Assembly: GCF_000315915.1 (NCBI RefSeq)
Contig: NC_020185.1
Location: 2,633,333-2,697,332, forward strand
Reading direction: 5' to 3'
DNA: 64,000 nt
From: Henningerozyma blattae CBS 6284
Taxonomy: Eukaryota > Ascomycota > Saccharomycetes > Saccharomycetales > Saccharomycetaceae
Part shown: one piece after another, positions 9,391-18,666 of the stretch
Numbering within the stretch: position 1 is the first letter of the stretch
Layout: every line of letters starts with the position of its first letter
Program-made: the position numbers and the translations under genes
Notes under the pieces: generated by a model
What the model saw: the letters and a program-made list of their open reading frames with translations, nothing else
The model's database searches: none
Told to the model about the DNA's origin: nothing

Positions 9391-12300
9391 ATGATGAATT
9401 TTTTCTCCAAATCAAACAACACTTCGAAATCAGGAAGTAACGCCTCTTCGAATGCAAACTCCCAATCAAACTCAAACACTAATTCTACTACTACTCCAAT
9501 CACTAATAAAACCATGTTTTTCCCCACCAATTTAACCTCTCATACAGCTACACCTACTACTGCATTGACAGATAACCAATATGTGATGGGCTCAACGACA
9601 ACGTCAAATTCAAATTCAAGCGGGATTGGAGATGGTATTTCGATATCAAATTCCATAACTTCATCTACTGATTTCAATACTGCTTCTACTTCAGCTTCTA
9701 CCTCTCATAACAATTATAATAATGGTAATCCTCAGGGAAATAACCCGAATTTCCATAATAACTCTAATATGAATCATCAGCCTGCCTCTATGATTATGAA
9801 TGGTAATAACAATGGAAACAATTTTAATATCAATATTAATACAAATACATATGGTAATGTATCCGGAACTGATACGAACCCTGTCTCTAATGTTAATAAC
9901 TTAAGAGCTACTCAGAACAACAGTCCAATACTACAAGTAACATCTTCTCATCCAATGACATCTCAATTATCGCAAGATCTGAAAAACGCATCATTAAACC
10001 ATTTTAACAGTCAAAAGATAACTAATGCAAATAATTCAAATATCAATGGTAGTTCGAATATTGTGACGTCGATCACTAATCCAAATTTACCTTTGGAATC
10101 ATCAGATATTCCAATTGGGAAATTACTAGTTACTATCGTTGAAGGTAGAAATTTGAAGATAAATTCAAATTATTCACAGCCTTATGTGGTTTGTACTTTT
10201 GAAAGTTCAGAATTTATTTCCGAGGGTCCTTCAGAAACTACAGTCACGAATAATAATGATAATACTAATGATAATAATAATAATATTAACGATACTACTA
10301 ATAATGATAATAATAATAATAACTGTAATAATAATAATTCTAATAATAATAATACTAATAATAATAATACTACTAATAATAATAATATTAATAATAATCG
10401 TGATAATTTTGGTTCTACTACTTCGACAGCCACATCTAATACTATCACATCTAATACTAATAATTCCTCTCTTCTTGGTAAAAAAAAACCTTTATTTACA
10501 GATAGATCATCTTCTCAATTAGACAATATAACAATATCAAGAGAAGAAGCATCTTCTCCACTTCTGACTAATCCTTGCATACGTAAGACAAGCAAAGATA
10601 GTAACACTATCACTGCTAATAACAGCATTAATAATAACACCGATAATAACGCTGTTCATGATACCCATAATAATAATAATAAATTAAATTTAAATAATTC
10701 TACTAATAAGAATCTGGCCAATAATAAATTTAGTCAATCATCGGGAAACTTTAATGGCTCTGCAGTTTGGCACCACAATACTACGTTTGATGTGATTGGT
10801 ACTCATTCGGAGTTAGACATATCAGTTTATGATGCTGCGCATAATGATATGTTTCTTGGTCAAGTTAGACTTTTGCCTAATATTCATACTTTTAGCACTA
10901 CATCAAGATCAAATGGATCAGCATCTAAAACATTCACCCAATGGTATCAAATTAAAAATAGCTTACTTAATCATAACCAACCATGTGGTGAAATTTTAAT
11001 ATCATGGAAATTTATTTCTACGAAGAAAAGACATTATGGGCCTGAAGATTTTGAAGTATTAAGATTGCTTGGTAAAGGTACCTTTGGTCAAGTTTATCAA
11101 GTTAAAAAGAAAGACACGCAGAGAATTTATGCTATGAAAGTTTTATCTAAAAAAGTTATTGTAAGAAAAAATGAAGTGGCGCATACTTTGGGAGAAAGAA
11201 ATATTTTAGCTCATACGGCTACCAATTCATGTCCCTTTATTGTTAGTTTAAAGTTTTCATTTCAAACTCCAATAGATTTATATCTTGTTACAGATTATAT
11301 GAGTGGGGGGGAATTATTTTGGCATTTACAAAAAGAAGGAAGATTTTCTGAAGATCGTGCCAAATTTTATATTGCAGAATTAGTTGTTGCATTAGAATAT
11401 TTACATGACAACGATATTGTTTATAGAGATTTAAAACCGGAAAATATTCTATTGGATGCTAATGGTAATATTGCATTATGTGATTTTGGGTTATCTAAGG
11501 CTGATTTGAAAGATCGTACAAATACCTTTTGTGGTACTACGGAGTATTTGGCACCTGAATTATTGTTAGATGAAACTGGGTATACCAAGATGGTTGATTT
11601 TTGGTCATTGGGTGTATTAATATTCGAAATGTGTTGTGGTTGGTCACCATTTTTTGCAGAGGATAATCAAAAAATGTATCAAAAGATTGCATTTGGTAAA
11701 GTTAAATTTCCTAGAGATATTTTATCAGCAGAAGGGCGCTCATTTGTAAAAGGATTATTGAACCGTAATCCTAATCATAGATTAGGTTCTGTGGATGATG
11801 GTAGAGAATTAAGAAGTCATCCATTTTTCAATGATATTGATTGGGAATTATTAAAACAGAAAAAAATCCAACCTCCTTTCAAACCTCATCTAACTTCAGA
11901 GACCGATACCTCTAATTTTGATCCTGAATTTACTCAAGCCTCAACATCATATATGAATAAATATAACCATCAAAATATGGCTAATGCGACACCGTTATCG
12001 CCTGCCATGCAAGCCAAGTTTGCAGGTTTTACATTTGTGGATGAAACTATATTGAATGAACAATTCAACCATTCTAATATGATGAACAGTTTAAATATTC
12101 GAAACAAATTCTTGCAAAATTCATATTTCATGGAACCTGGATCTTTCATCCCTGGTGATCCAAACTTACCAGCCGATGAAGACGTTATCGACGAAGAAGA
12201 TATAGATGTGGATGTTGACGAGGAAATGGGTTTACATTCGGATGATGATGATGATGAGCATATGGATGATGAGTTTGTCAATGGACGATTTGAGATTTAA
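9391..12300 (+). CDS. SCH9: AGC protein kinase Sch9 (TORC1 effector)
   Basis: Sch9 is the yeast S6K/Akt-like kinase that links TORC1 to ribosome biogenesis, growth and lifespan. The 969-residue protein (S. cerevisiae 824) has an Asn/Ser/Thr-rich N-terminus, then a C2 domain from about residue 247 (IGKLLVTIVEGRNLKI) that is split by a roughly 200-residue Asn-rich insert before resuming at about 452. The kinase domain spans about 554-815: glycine loop GKGTFGQVYQV, Lys583, YRDLKPEN with Asp680, DFG Asp698, activation-loop Thr712 in TFCGTTEYLAPE. The tail keeps the TORC1 sites: turn motif TPLSP (Thr867, Ser870) and hydrophobic motif FAGFTFVDE (Thr881). The C-terminus is Asp/Glu-rich. As in S. cerevisiae (YHR205W-YHR206W) it precedes SKN7. 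Confidence 0.97.
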   Translation: MMNFFSKSNNTSKSGSNASSNANSQSNSNTNSTTTPITNKTMFFPTNLTSHTATPTTALTDNQYVMGSTTTSNSNSSGIGDGISISNSITSSTDFNTASTSASTSHNNYNNGNPQGNNPNFHNNSNMNHQPASMIMNGNNNGNNFNININTNTYGNVSGTDTNPVSNVNNLRATQNNSPILQVTSSHPMTSQLSQDLKNASLNHFNSQKITNANNSNINGSSNIVTSITNPNLPLESSDIPIGKLLVTIVEGRNLKINSNYSQPYVVCTFESSEFISEGPSETTVTNNNDNTNDNNNNINDTTNNDNNNNNCNNNNSNNNNTNNNNTTNNNNINNNRDNFGSTTSTATSNTITSNTNNSSLLGKKKPLFTDRSSSQLDNITISREEASSPLLTNPCIRKTSKDSNTITANNSINNNTDNNAVHDTHNNNNKLNLNNSTNKNLANNKFSQSSGNFNGSAVWHHNTTFDVIGTHSELDISVYDAAHNDMFLGQVRLLPNIHTFSTTSRSNGSASKTFTQWYQIKNSLLNHNQPCGEILISWKFISTKKRHYGPEDFEVLRLLGKGTFGQVYQVKKKDTQRIYAMKVLSKKVIVRKNEVAHTLGERNILAHTATNSCPFIVSLKFSFQTPIDLYLVTDYMSGGELFWHLQKEGRFSEDRAKFYIAELVVALEYLHDNDIVYRDLKPENILLDANGNIALCDFGLSKADLKDRTNTFCGTTEYLAPELLLDETGYTKMVDFWSLGVLIFEMCCGWSPFFAEDNQKMYQKIAFGKVKFPRDILSAEGRSFVKGLLNRNPNHRLGSVDDGRELRSHPFFNDIDWELLKQKKIQPPFKPHLTSETDTSNFDPEFTQASTSYMNKYNHQNMANATPLSPAMQAKFAGFTFVDETILNEQFNHSNMMNSLNIRNKFLQNSYFMEPGSFIPGDPNLPADEDVIDEEDIDVDVDEEMGLHSDDDDDEHMDDEFVNGRFEI
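10228..10416 (+). repeat. AAT/GAT trinucleotide repeat coding for poly-Asn inside the SCH9 C2 domain
   Basis: An impure AAT-rich microsatellite encodes a run of Asn broken by Asp, Thr and Ser. It interrupts the C2 domain, probably as a surface loop. Shadow frames of this repeat are open but not genes. Confidence 0.8.
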
Positions 12301-12703
12301 CAACATAGAAGGAGAGTTGATAAGAGTTTTTCAACAGAAATTTTAAATTCAAGTTAGCAGAATTATTCATAAGATCACGAGATTACATTTTTGTGTTTTG
12401 TACCGTACTGCCGTTCCTAGTACGTGTCTATGTATTGTATATTATGTATATACCAATTTTATATATACTTAAAGTAAAATGACGGGCTATATTCGATTTC
12501 GGTGCCCCTCGAGTGACGTCATTTTATGGCGCGAGCGATTAAGTTTTATCTATCTGTTGAGAAGCGTTGAGGAAGAGTTTAAATAAAGGTTCTAGATACG
12601 CGCTCACTAGCGGTTAAAACTAAGGATTTCAAGTCAAGCAGTCCATGGAACAGCGTAAGAATAGAACGCAGAACGCTTAGTATATTAATATCGTAGGTGC
12701 ACG
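12301..12703. other. SCH9-SKN7 intergenic region
   Basis: 403 bp between two genes in tandem. It carries an ATF/CREB palindrome (separate entry) and a GC-rich stretch around 12500-12540. Confidence 0.5.
12514..12521. promoter_or_regulatory. ATF/CREB palindrome upstream of SKN7
   Basis: TGACGTCA is a perfect binding palindrome for bZIP factors such as Sko1 and Aca1. It lies 190 bp before the SKN7 start, within a locally GC-rich patch. Sko1 mediates osmotic and oxidative stress responses, so stress control of SKN7 is a reasonable inference. Confidence 0.55.
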
Positions 12704-14467
12704 ATGGAATTCCAACTGTCTAGCAACGCAGACGAGAACGAGACAGGTGAATACGGGTCGATGAGTCTTTTAAATGAGGCTGGAGGGTACCAGAGAAATA
12801 GTGGAATGATGAGCCAGCCAATACAAGGTATGCCGATCGAACAAATAAACTCTCCTGGAGGAGCAGGAGGTGGAACTGGGAACGTGAAGGCGTCAAACGA
12901 TTTTGTGAGAATCATCTATGGAATACTAGAGAGGGAAGATTATCCCGATATTATCACTTGGTCAGAAAAGGGGGATTCCTTTTTAGTATTGGATACGGGC
13001 AAATTTACGTCCCAGATTTTACCAAATCATTTTAAACATTCTAATTTTGCTAGTTTTGTTCGACAATTGAATAAATATGATTTCCATAAAGTAAAACGTA
13101 CTCAAGAAGAGAAAAAAAAATGGAAATATGGAGAACAAAGTTGGGAGTTTTGTCATCCATTATTCAAGAGGAACCACGATGATGGGTTAAATAATATCAA
13201 AAGGAAAACTAGTTCACAGAAGAAAATCCCCATTATCGATGGTTCATTAATTATTAATGACACAGCTGGAAATGGTACCCCTACAGATATTAATTTGAAT
13301 AATATATTGAATGGATTTGTTCCGAAAAGTAATTTTGAGAAGACAAATAAACAGATTGAAGAGTTGAAAAATGAATTAATGGTATCACGAGAAGACAGCT
13401 TAAATACCAAGGTCCAATTACAAAAATTAAATTCTAAATATAATAGCATGATTGAAAGTCTGCTACTATTTAAGAATATGCATGGGAAATTATTAAACAA
13501 TTTTGCCATTCTGTGCAATAGTCTACGTAGCAGAGGTATCGAACTCCCGGAGGAACTTGTCGAGTTTAATAATGATAATTCAGACTCAATGCATATGACT
13601 AATTCGATGATGGATATGAATTTATCAAGAGATGAATTTTACCAACAAATGGCCCCCATGTTTCAAAATGGTTCACCTGAGTTGTTTGCTGGGGCAAACT
13701 CAGGGACAAACTCTAATACAACACCAGGTACAACAGCTAATGCAGCTTCGAATTCAAATGCAAATGCTACTAATAACAATCTTAATAACAATCCTCCCAC
13801 TACTTCTACTACTACTGCTGCTGCCACTACTACTGCTTCTGCTGCCACTACTACCGCAGCAGCAGCAGCAGCAACAGCCGCAGCAACAGCAACAGCAACA
13901 GCAACTAATAGTTCTAATAATGTTGGTCCTTATGTACTTCGAAAAGGATTTCATGTTCTTCTAGTAGAAGATGACGAAGTATGTATCCAATTATGCTCAA
14001 AATTCTTACGCAAGTATGGCTGTACAGTACGTGTAGTTACAGATGGTCTTACAGCTATCAGTGTTCTTGAGAACCATCGTTTCGATTTAGTTTTGATGGA
14101 TATTGTCATGCCTAATCTAGACGGTGCAACTGCCACATCTATTGTTCGTAATTTTGATAATTATACCCCAATAATTGCCATGACAGGTAATATTGAAGAT
14201 CAGGATTTAATAACTTACTTACAGCATGGTATGAATGATATATTAGCTAAGCCCTTCACAAAGCGTGATTTGCATTCGATGTTGGTGCGTTATTTACGTG
14301 ATAAGGTACCCTTATGCGAGGCTGGTGGAACTGGTAATGAAAGTAACGGTGCTAAGATACGAACTAATACGGTCGATGCGCCTTCTAAATTGGCTAGTGT
14401 ATCACCAGGTAGTCGTCAGAATAGGGTAGAAGGCTTACCAGTAAGTAAGAAACCAAGAACTTCCTAA
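12704..14467 (+). CDS. SKN7: Response-regulator transcription factor Skn7
   Basis: Skn7 is a nuclear factor combining a heat-shock-factor-type DNA-binding domain with a two-component receiver. It acts with Yap1 in oxidative stress and downstream of Sln1-Ypd1. In the 587 residues here, the HSF-type domain covers about 66-165 (SNFASFVRQLNKYDFHKVKR), a coiled coil about 215-265, and the receiver about 415-530: acidic pocket VEDDE (422-425), phosphoacceptor Asp466 in LVLMDIVMP, Thr494 in AMTGN and Lys516 in AKPF. The linker before the receiver is a low-complexity Asn/Thr/Ala tract with a poly-Ala run from GCA/GCC codons. The start Met at 12704 gives about 65 residues before the DNA-binding domain. 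It follows SCH9 as in S. cerevisiae. Confidence 0.97.
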   Translation: MEFQLSSNADENETGEYGSMSLLNEAGGYQRNSGMMSQPIQGMPIEQINSPGGAGGGTGNVKASNDFVRIIYGILEREDYPDIITWSEKGDSFLVLDTGKFTSQILPNHFKHSNFASFVRQLNKYDFHKVKRTQEEKKKWKYGEQSWEFCHPLFKRNHDDGLNNIKRKTSSQKKIPIIDGSLIINDTAGNGTPTDINLNNILNGFVPKSNFEKTNKQIEELKNELMVSREDSLNTKVQLQKLNSKYNSMIESLLLFKNMHGKLLNNFAILCNSLRSRGIELPEELVEFNNDNSDSMHMTNSMMDMNLSRDEFYQQMAPMFQNGSPELFAGANSGTNSNTTPGTTANAASNSNANATNNNLNNNPPTTSTTTAAATTTASAATTTAAAAAATAAATATATATNSSNNVGPYVLRKGFHVLLVEDDEVCIQLCSKFLRKYGCTVRVVTDGLTAISVLENHRFDLVLMDIVMPNLDGATATSIVRNFDNYTPIIAMTGNIEDQDLITYLQHGMNDILAKPFTKRDLHSMLVRYLRDKVPLCEAGGTGNESNGAKIRTNTVDAPSKLASVSPGSRQNRVEGLPVSKKPRTS

Positions 14468-14925
14468 CAAGCATGAAACTACATTAGGTCCAATAAAAAT
14501 GAAAAAAAGAAAAAAATAAAAAAAACAATAAATAGAAGCAGTTAAAAAAATATTATTTACACGAATAAAACGAAAGGTAACCATTGCTAGAGAGCACGTA
14601 AATATGCGACGAATGAATTGTGATTGAGCATATATACATATGGCAAAAATATATCTTAAGCTCTACGTATATGGAGCATAATATATCGTGCAAGGCAATC
14701 TATACGACGTTAATATAGTAAGGAATGTTGTATATAGAAAATATAGGTATCCTGCATACAAGATGTATAGTACAGTATATGTATAAATATAAATATTAAA
14801 CACACAGTGAATAAGGGTTATGGTAAATATATAGTGTTTCTAACTATGCCAAGTGCAGTACAATAAGAAAATATATCACCCATTGATTAATCTAATCAAC
14901 ACATTTTCAAACACATTTCTCATTC
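14468..14925. other. Convergent SKN7/FAU1 3' region
   Basis: 458 bp between convergent genes, with an A-rich segment at 14497-14525 and TATA-rich sequence consistent with yeast polyadenylation signals on both strands. No gene is seen. Confidence 0.5.
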
Positions 14926-15579
14926 CTACTTAATGGCCTTACAATCATATAGCTTACCATCTCCAGTGACTACATAGTCCATACGCACGTCATGTGGCTC
15001 CTGTGGCAGTTGTGCTACAAGCTGTTCAGCTAACGCAACACCTACTAATAATGGTAATGAACCATGTCGTGCAAGATAGTCATTAAGCCAAGAATCATAG
15101 TAGCCAGCCCCATGACCAAGACGTGCACCTTTTATAGTAAATGCTACACCTGGAACTAGTACAATATCTAATGGTACATGTTCCATAGCTGTCTTAGGTT
15201 CACAGATCCCATAACGTCCACGTGGTGTCAACGACTGTAGCTCGGTCACGTTTTTCACGCTTCCCCAATGTAGTTTACGGCCTTCACAGCGTGGTAAATG
15301 AAGTACACATCCAGAAGTCAGCAATGCCATATGTAATGATGCAAGGTTAGCTTCGACAGGCATTGCCATATACGAACCTATATGGAGAGAAGATTCTGTG
15401 GAGCCTATCATCTTTGCTTGACTTTCAGTCACGTGATCGGTAGCTTGCAACCAAGATGCAGTTGCAAGACGAGCACACAGTCTCTGAGATTGCAAATGGA
15501 TAGCATTCTTGCTTAGACCACAAAGCTTGGCGGCTATTTCACGACGCAGAGCTTTTTTGGTAGAGAGTGGTGTAGACAT
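14926..15579 (-). CDS. FAU1: 5-formyltetrahydrofolate cyclo-ligase (methenyl-THF synthetase)
   Basis: Fau1 converts 5-formyltetrahydrofolate to 5,10-methenyltetrahydrofolate using ATP. I choose the Met at 15579, giving 217 residues (S. cerevisiae 211) and opening with MSTPLSTKKALRREIAAKL, the family's basic N-terminal helix. The open frame extends to 15801, but the extra 74 residues are Thr and Asn runs from trinucleotide repeats, and a Reb1 site lies within them. The C-terminal half carries the ATP-binding signature RLGHGAGYYDSWL (family pattern RLGxGxGYYD). Base composition is visibly more GC-rich than in the neighbouring genes. S. cerevisiae FAU1 is YER183C, so this location differs from the other core genes. 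Confidence 0.92.
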   Translation of the reverse strand: MSTPLSTKKALRREIAAKLCGLSKNAIHLQSQRLCARLATASWLQATDHVTESQAKMIGSTESSLHIGSYMAMPVEANLASLHMALLTSGCVLHLPRCEGRKLHWGSVKNVTELQSLTPRGRYGICEPKTAMEHVPLDIVLVPGVAFTIKGARLGHGAGYYDSWLNDYLARHGSLPLLVGVALAEQLVAQLPQEPHDVRMDYVVTGDGKLYDCKAIK

Positions 15580-15656
15580 GAATTGTTGGTGTGATGTTAT
15601 GTAGTTTGTTTTGTCGCTGTGCGTTTCATCTACGCCTTTTGTTCTCCATAGATTAT

Positions 15657-15663
15657 TTACCCG
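15657..15663 (+). promoter_or_regulatory. Reb1 site upstream of FAU1
   Basis: TTACCCG is the Reb1 core. It lies 78 bp before the chosen FAU1 start and inside the longer open frame, which argues that this stretch is promoter rather than coding sequence. Confidence 0.55.
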
Positions 15664-15687
15664 GACAAAAAAGTTTGACCCTATTAT

Positions 15688-15713
15688 ATTTTTATTATTA
15701 TTATTATTATTAT

Positions 15714-15755
<42 letters not shown>
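15688..15755. repeat. TTA and GTA trinucleotide microsatellites upstream of FAU1
   Basis: A run of TTA units (about 15690-15712) is followed by a run of AGT/GTA units (about 15713-15754). On the minus strand they read as Asn and Thr runs, which keeps the FAU1 frame artificially open upstream. Confidence 0.85.
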
Positions 15756-16154
15756 CGGTATTAGTAATTGATTTCCCTATTTTAGAAAGGTCTTCTAACA
15801 AACTGTCGCATAAAAGTCTTTGGCACAGAAAAACTTACCTAGCTTTGCATTTCCTGTTTCTTAACTTCGGCGAGTAATTTCTCACCTTTGTTACAGTTTA
15901 CTTATAAGTTGAAGAATACGGGAATTGCAGTATACATATGGGGTAATTGAAGAATAGATAAGGTACAATTAAGTGTCAATTTATGGAACGTAAAAAAATT
16001 GGTGTAGTCAATAGAACTCTGATTAAGCAATTCTTGAGTCTTGGACTTAGTAAATAAAACAAATATGAACTTTTTTTTTAAAATTAAGTTTGATTTAAGT
16101 TTATATACATTGGACGACTCTAATATTAAGATAACAGCTTCAAATGTTAAAGGA

Positions 16155-16324
16155 TGTGTAAGACATTAGAATCCTTTGTCTTGGTATTACTTTCAGTCAT
16201 AATTTAGAGAATAATTCTTTTTTTAGTAATTGTTTTATAGAATAGAAACCTCCTAGCGTTTTGAGTAGGAATAAAAATTATAGAAATCTACTGTCGTATG
16301 TATAAAGACCATAAATATCTAGCA
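16155..16324 (-). mobile_element. LTR fragment, family 2, internally deleted
   Basis: The left end and middle match the reverse complement of the family-2 LTR 3' half (TTAGAATCC, AGTCATAATTTAGAG, GAAACCTCC, GAGTAGGAATAAAA). The right end matches its 5' end (TATGTATAAAGACCATAAAT, then ATCTAGCA). About 260 bp of the 432 bp consensus is missing from the middle and no target-site duplication is visible, so this is an old remnant. Confidence 0.75.
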
Positions 16325-16875
16325 CAAAAATAATACATATCCATAAATAAATGACGATTTCTAAACTTTAAAGTAGTATTTTTAATAGACTACAACCAGA
16401 GTAACAAAAAGAGCAATACTTTAACTATTTTAAAGGCATGAAATATACTCTTTTCAACCCACAAAAAAACAAACCGTTGAGGGTAAAATACCACACACTA
16501 AGTATTGCTTCAAAATAAGCTACATTTCTTGGAATATAAATAGAACCCACTTTCATAAACTTCTATAGTTTTATATAAGCCATTTAGCTATTGGACGACA
16601 ATAATAGCAACAAATCTTACCAACAAGTTCTGACACAAGTATCCAGCAATAAACCTTCTTGTACATTCTCTCTTTTACCAAATAAATTTCCATTCAATAT
16701 TTCTAATACTGGAGATTAAAATTGACAATATACTACATCAAGAAAACAGAACTCACCTTGAAATTTATGCTGTCGATTTACTGACATCATCAGGATGTCT
16801 GGATTTCCAGGGTGCCCGGTGCCTTTTGACCCTGTTTGTCTTTTTTCTTATTTTTTTTGCCTGGTCATTACAAAC

Positions 16876-16882
16876 TGACTCA
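16876..16882 (+). promoter_or_regulatory. Gcn4 site upstream of BAT
   Basis: TGACTCA is a perfect Gcn4 half-palindrome site, 171 bp before the BAT start, fitting general amino-acid control of branched-chain amino-acid metabolism. Confidence 0.75.
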
Positions 16883-16895
16883 TCGTGACGCGTTA

Positions 16896-16905
16896 CCGGT
16901 ATCGG
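16896..16905. promoter_or_regulatory. Leu3 site upstream of BAT
   Basis: CCGGTATCGG has the Leu3 architecture, CCG-N4-CGG, 13 bp after the Gcn4 site. Leu3 regulates leucine and isoleucine/valine genes in response to alpha-isopropylmalate, and BAT1 is among its S. cerevisiae targets. Confidence 0.75.
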
Positions 16906-17052
16906 CGTTTCAGGAACTGAAAGTTGTTAAAGGCATTACTTGGCGCCAAGTATATAAGGTTCGCGTCAACTTCATCTTTAACAGGCTGATATATTTCGAT
17001 ATCTCAATTCTCATCATTTATCTAAAATCTCCAAAAAAAGACCCCCACAATC

Positions 17053-18183
17053 ATGTCATTAGCTCCTCTAGACTCTACAAAGTTGAAGATCACTCGTGTT
17101 CAAACACCTTCAAAACCAAGACCAAATGAAGAATTAGTATTTGGGAAGACTTTCACAGACCATATGCTAACTATTCAATGGGATGCTACAAAAGGTTGGT
17201 ACGATCCAGAGATTAAACCATATGCTCCTTTTACATTAGACCCTTCATCCATTGTCTTCCATTATGCTTTTGAATTATTTGAAGGTTTAAAGGCCTATAG
17301 AACAGCTGATAACAAGATTACCATGTTCCGTCCAGACATGAATATGAGAAGAATGAATAAATCAGCTTCAAGAATTTGTTTACCAAATTTTGATTCAGAT
17401 GAATTAATTAAGATGATTGGTACCTTAATTGAGCAAGATAAGCATTTAGTTCCAGAGGGTAATGGTTATTCGTTATATATCAGACCAACTATGATCGGTA
17501 CTGACGCTGGTTTAGGTGTCTCTGTCCCTTCAAAAGCAATGATCTTTGTTATCCTTTCGCCAGTCGGTCCTTATTATCCAACAGGTTTCAAAGCAGTCAA
17601 ACTAGAAGCCACAGATTACGCAGTAAGAGCTTGGCCAGGTGGCTGTGGTGATAAGAAATTAGGTGCTAATTATGCTCCTTGTGTCTTACCGCAATCGCAA
17701 GCTGCTTCAAGAGGATACCAACAGAACTTATGGTTATTTGGACCAGAGAAAAATATTACTGAAGTGGGTACGATGAATGCATTTTTCGTTTTAAAGGATA
17801 CAAATACAGGCAAGAAAGAAATAACTACTGCCCCATTGGATGGTACCATCTTGGAAGGTGTCACAAGAGATTCCATCCTAACCTTAGCCAGAGAAAGATT
17901 GGATCCAAAAGAATGGATTATTAATGAACGTTATTGCTCCATTAAAGAAATTGCAGAAGCTTCGGAAAAAGGAAACTTGGTTGAAGCCTTTGGTGCAGGT
18001 ACTGCTGCTGTCGTTTCACCCATTAAAGAAATTGGTTGGAATGATCAACATATCAATGTTCCATTATTACCTGGCGAACAGTCCGGCCCATTAACAAAGG
18101 AGATTGCCTCCTGGATCTCAGATATCCAATATGGTAGAGTCCAACATTCTAATTGGGTCAAAGTAGTTGCTGATTTGAATTGA
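17053..18183 (+). CDS. BAT2: Branched-chain amino-acid aminotransferase (BAT1/BAT2 orthologue)
   Basis: This PLP fold-type IV enzyme interconverts leucine, isoleucine and valine with their 2-oxo acids. The 376-residue protein is full length: FHYAFELFEGLKAYR near residue 75, ARAWPGGCGDKKLGANYAPC type motif with the PLP Lys in GGCGDKKLGANYAP at about residue 200, and WLFGPEKNITEVGTMNAFF with the EVGTMN signature. It begins MSLAPLDSTKLKITRVQ, like cytosolic Bat2, and has no mitochondrial presequence; no in-frame extension is available upstream because the overlapping upstream frame is out of phase. BAT1 lies beside SKN7 and BAT2 beside MGM101 in S. cerevisiae, so the name is arbitrary between the two. 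Gcn4 and Leu3 sites precede it. Confidence 0.95.
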   Translation: MSLAPLDSTKLKITRVQTPSKPRPNEELVFGKTFTDHMLTIQWDATKGWYDPEIKPYAPFTLDPSSIVFHYAFELFEGLKAYRTADNKITMFRPDMNMRRMNKSASRICLPNFDSDELIKMIGTLIEQDKHLVPEGNGYSLYIRPTMIGTDAGLGVSVPSKAMIFVILSPVGPYYPTGFKAVKLEATDYAVRAWPGGCGDKKLGANYAPCVLPQSQAASRGYQQNLWLFGPEKNITEVGTMNAFFVLKDTNTGKKEITTAPLDGTILEGVTRDSILTLARERLDPKEWIINERYCSIKEIAEASEKGNLVEAFGAGTAAVVSPIKEIGWNDQHINVPLLPGEQSGPLTKEIASWISDIQYGRVQHSNWVKVVADLN

Positions 18184-18666
18184 TCTTTCCATCATTGTAT
18201 CATTAGTAGGGCTTACAACATTATTCTTGTATATTTATACATCAAAACCATTTAGGAAAAGTCTTTAGTGCAGTACTATTGAATTAAATACATAAAAATT
18301 TTTTTTAAAAAAATAGAGTATATAATATTATTCCATACTTTAGCATGCAAATTGGTTCTACCAATGTTTTTGCATTTAAAGGCTTACAAACCCAAAATAT
18401 GCATTCTATCTAGTTATTTATTTTTGGACGTGTATTGTGGGTCTACTTGCTTTTATAAGTAATTATTTTATAATATTAAAAATTATATATTCTGTATATA
18501 CAAAAGTTTTTGAATATTTGCTAATTACTGAAAGAACGAAAAATAACTATTAAAATATTAAAAAAATGAAAGAAAGGAATAAAAAAAATTAATAATAAAG
18601 AAAAACGAACAAACATAAACAGTACAATTAATATAGGAATGAAATGAAAAAAAATTTGAATAAATA
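18184..18666. other. Convergent BAT/adhesin 3' region
   Basis: 483 bp of very AT-rich sequence between convergent genes. No gene is seen. It marks the border between the conserved core and the adhesin region. Confidence 0.5.

Larger units (their letters stand above)
15880..17052. other. Divergent FAU1/BAT intergenic region
   Basis: About 1.2 kb holding an LTR fragment (16155-16324) and the BAT promoter with Gcn4 and Leu3 sites and a TATA box at 16952-16959. An open frame at 16836-17129 overlaps the BAT start in another frame and is not supported. Confidence 0.6.

Noticed and set aside
15580..15801. N-terminal extension of FAU1
   Set aside because: The residues are encoded by trinucleotide repeats and lie over a Reb1 site; the shorter start matches the family length.
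16836..17129. 97-codon frame overlapping the start of BAT
   Set aside because: It is out of phase with BAT, shows no protein-family features, and covers the Gcn4, Leu3 and TATA elements.
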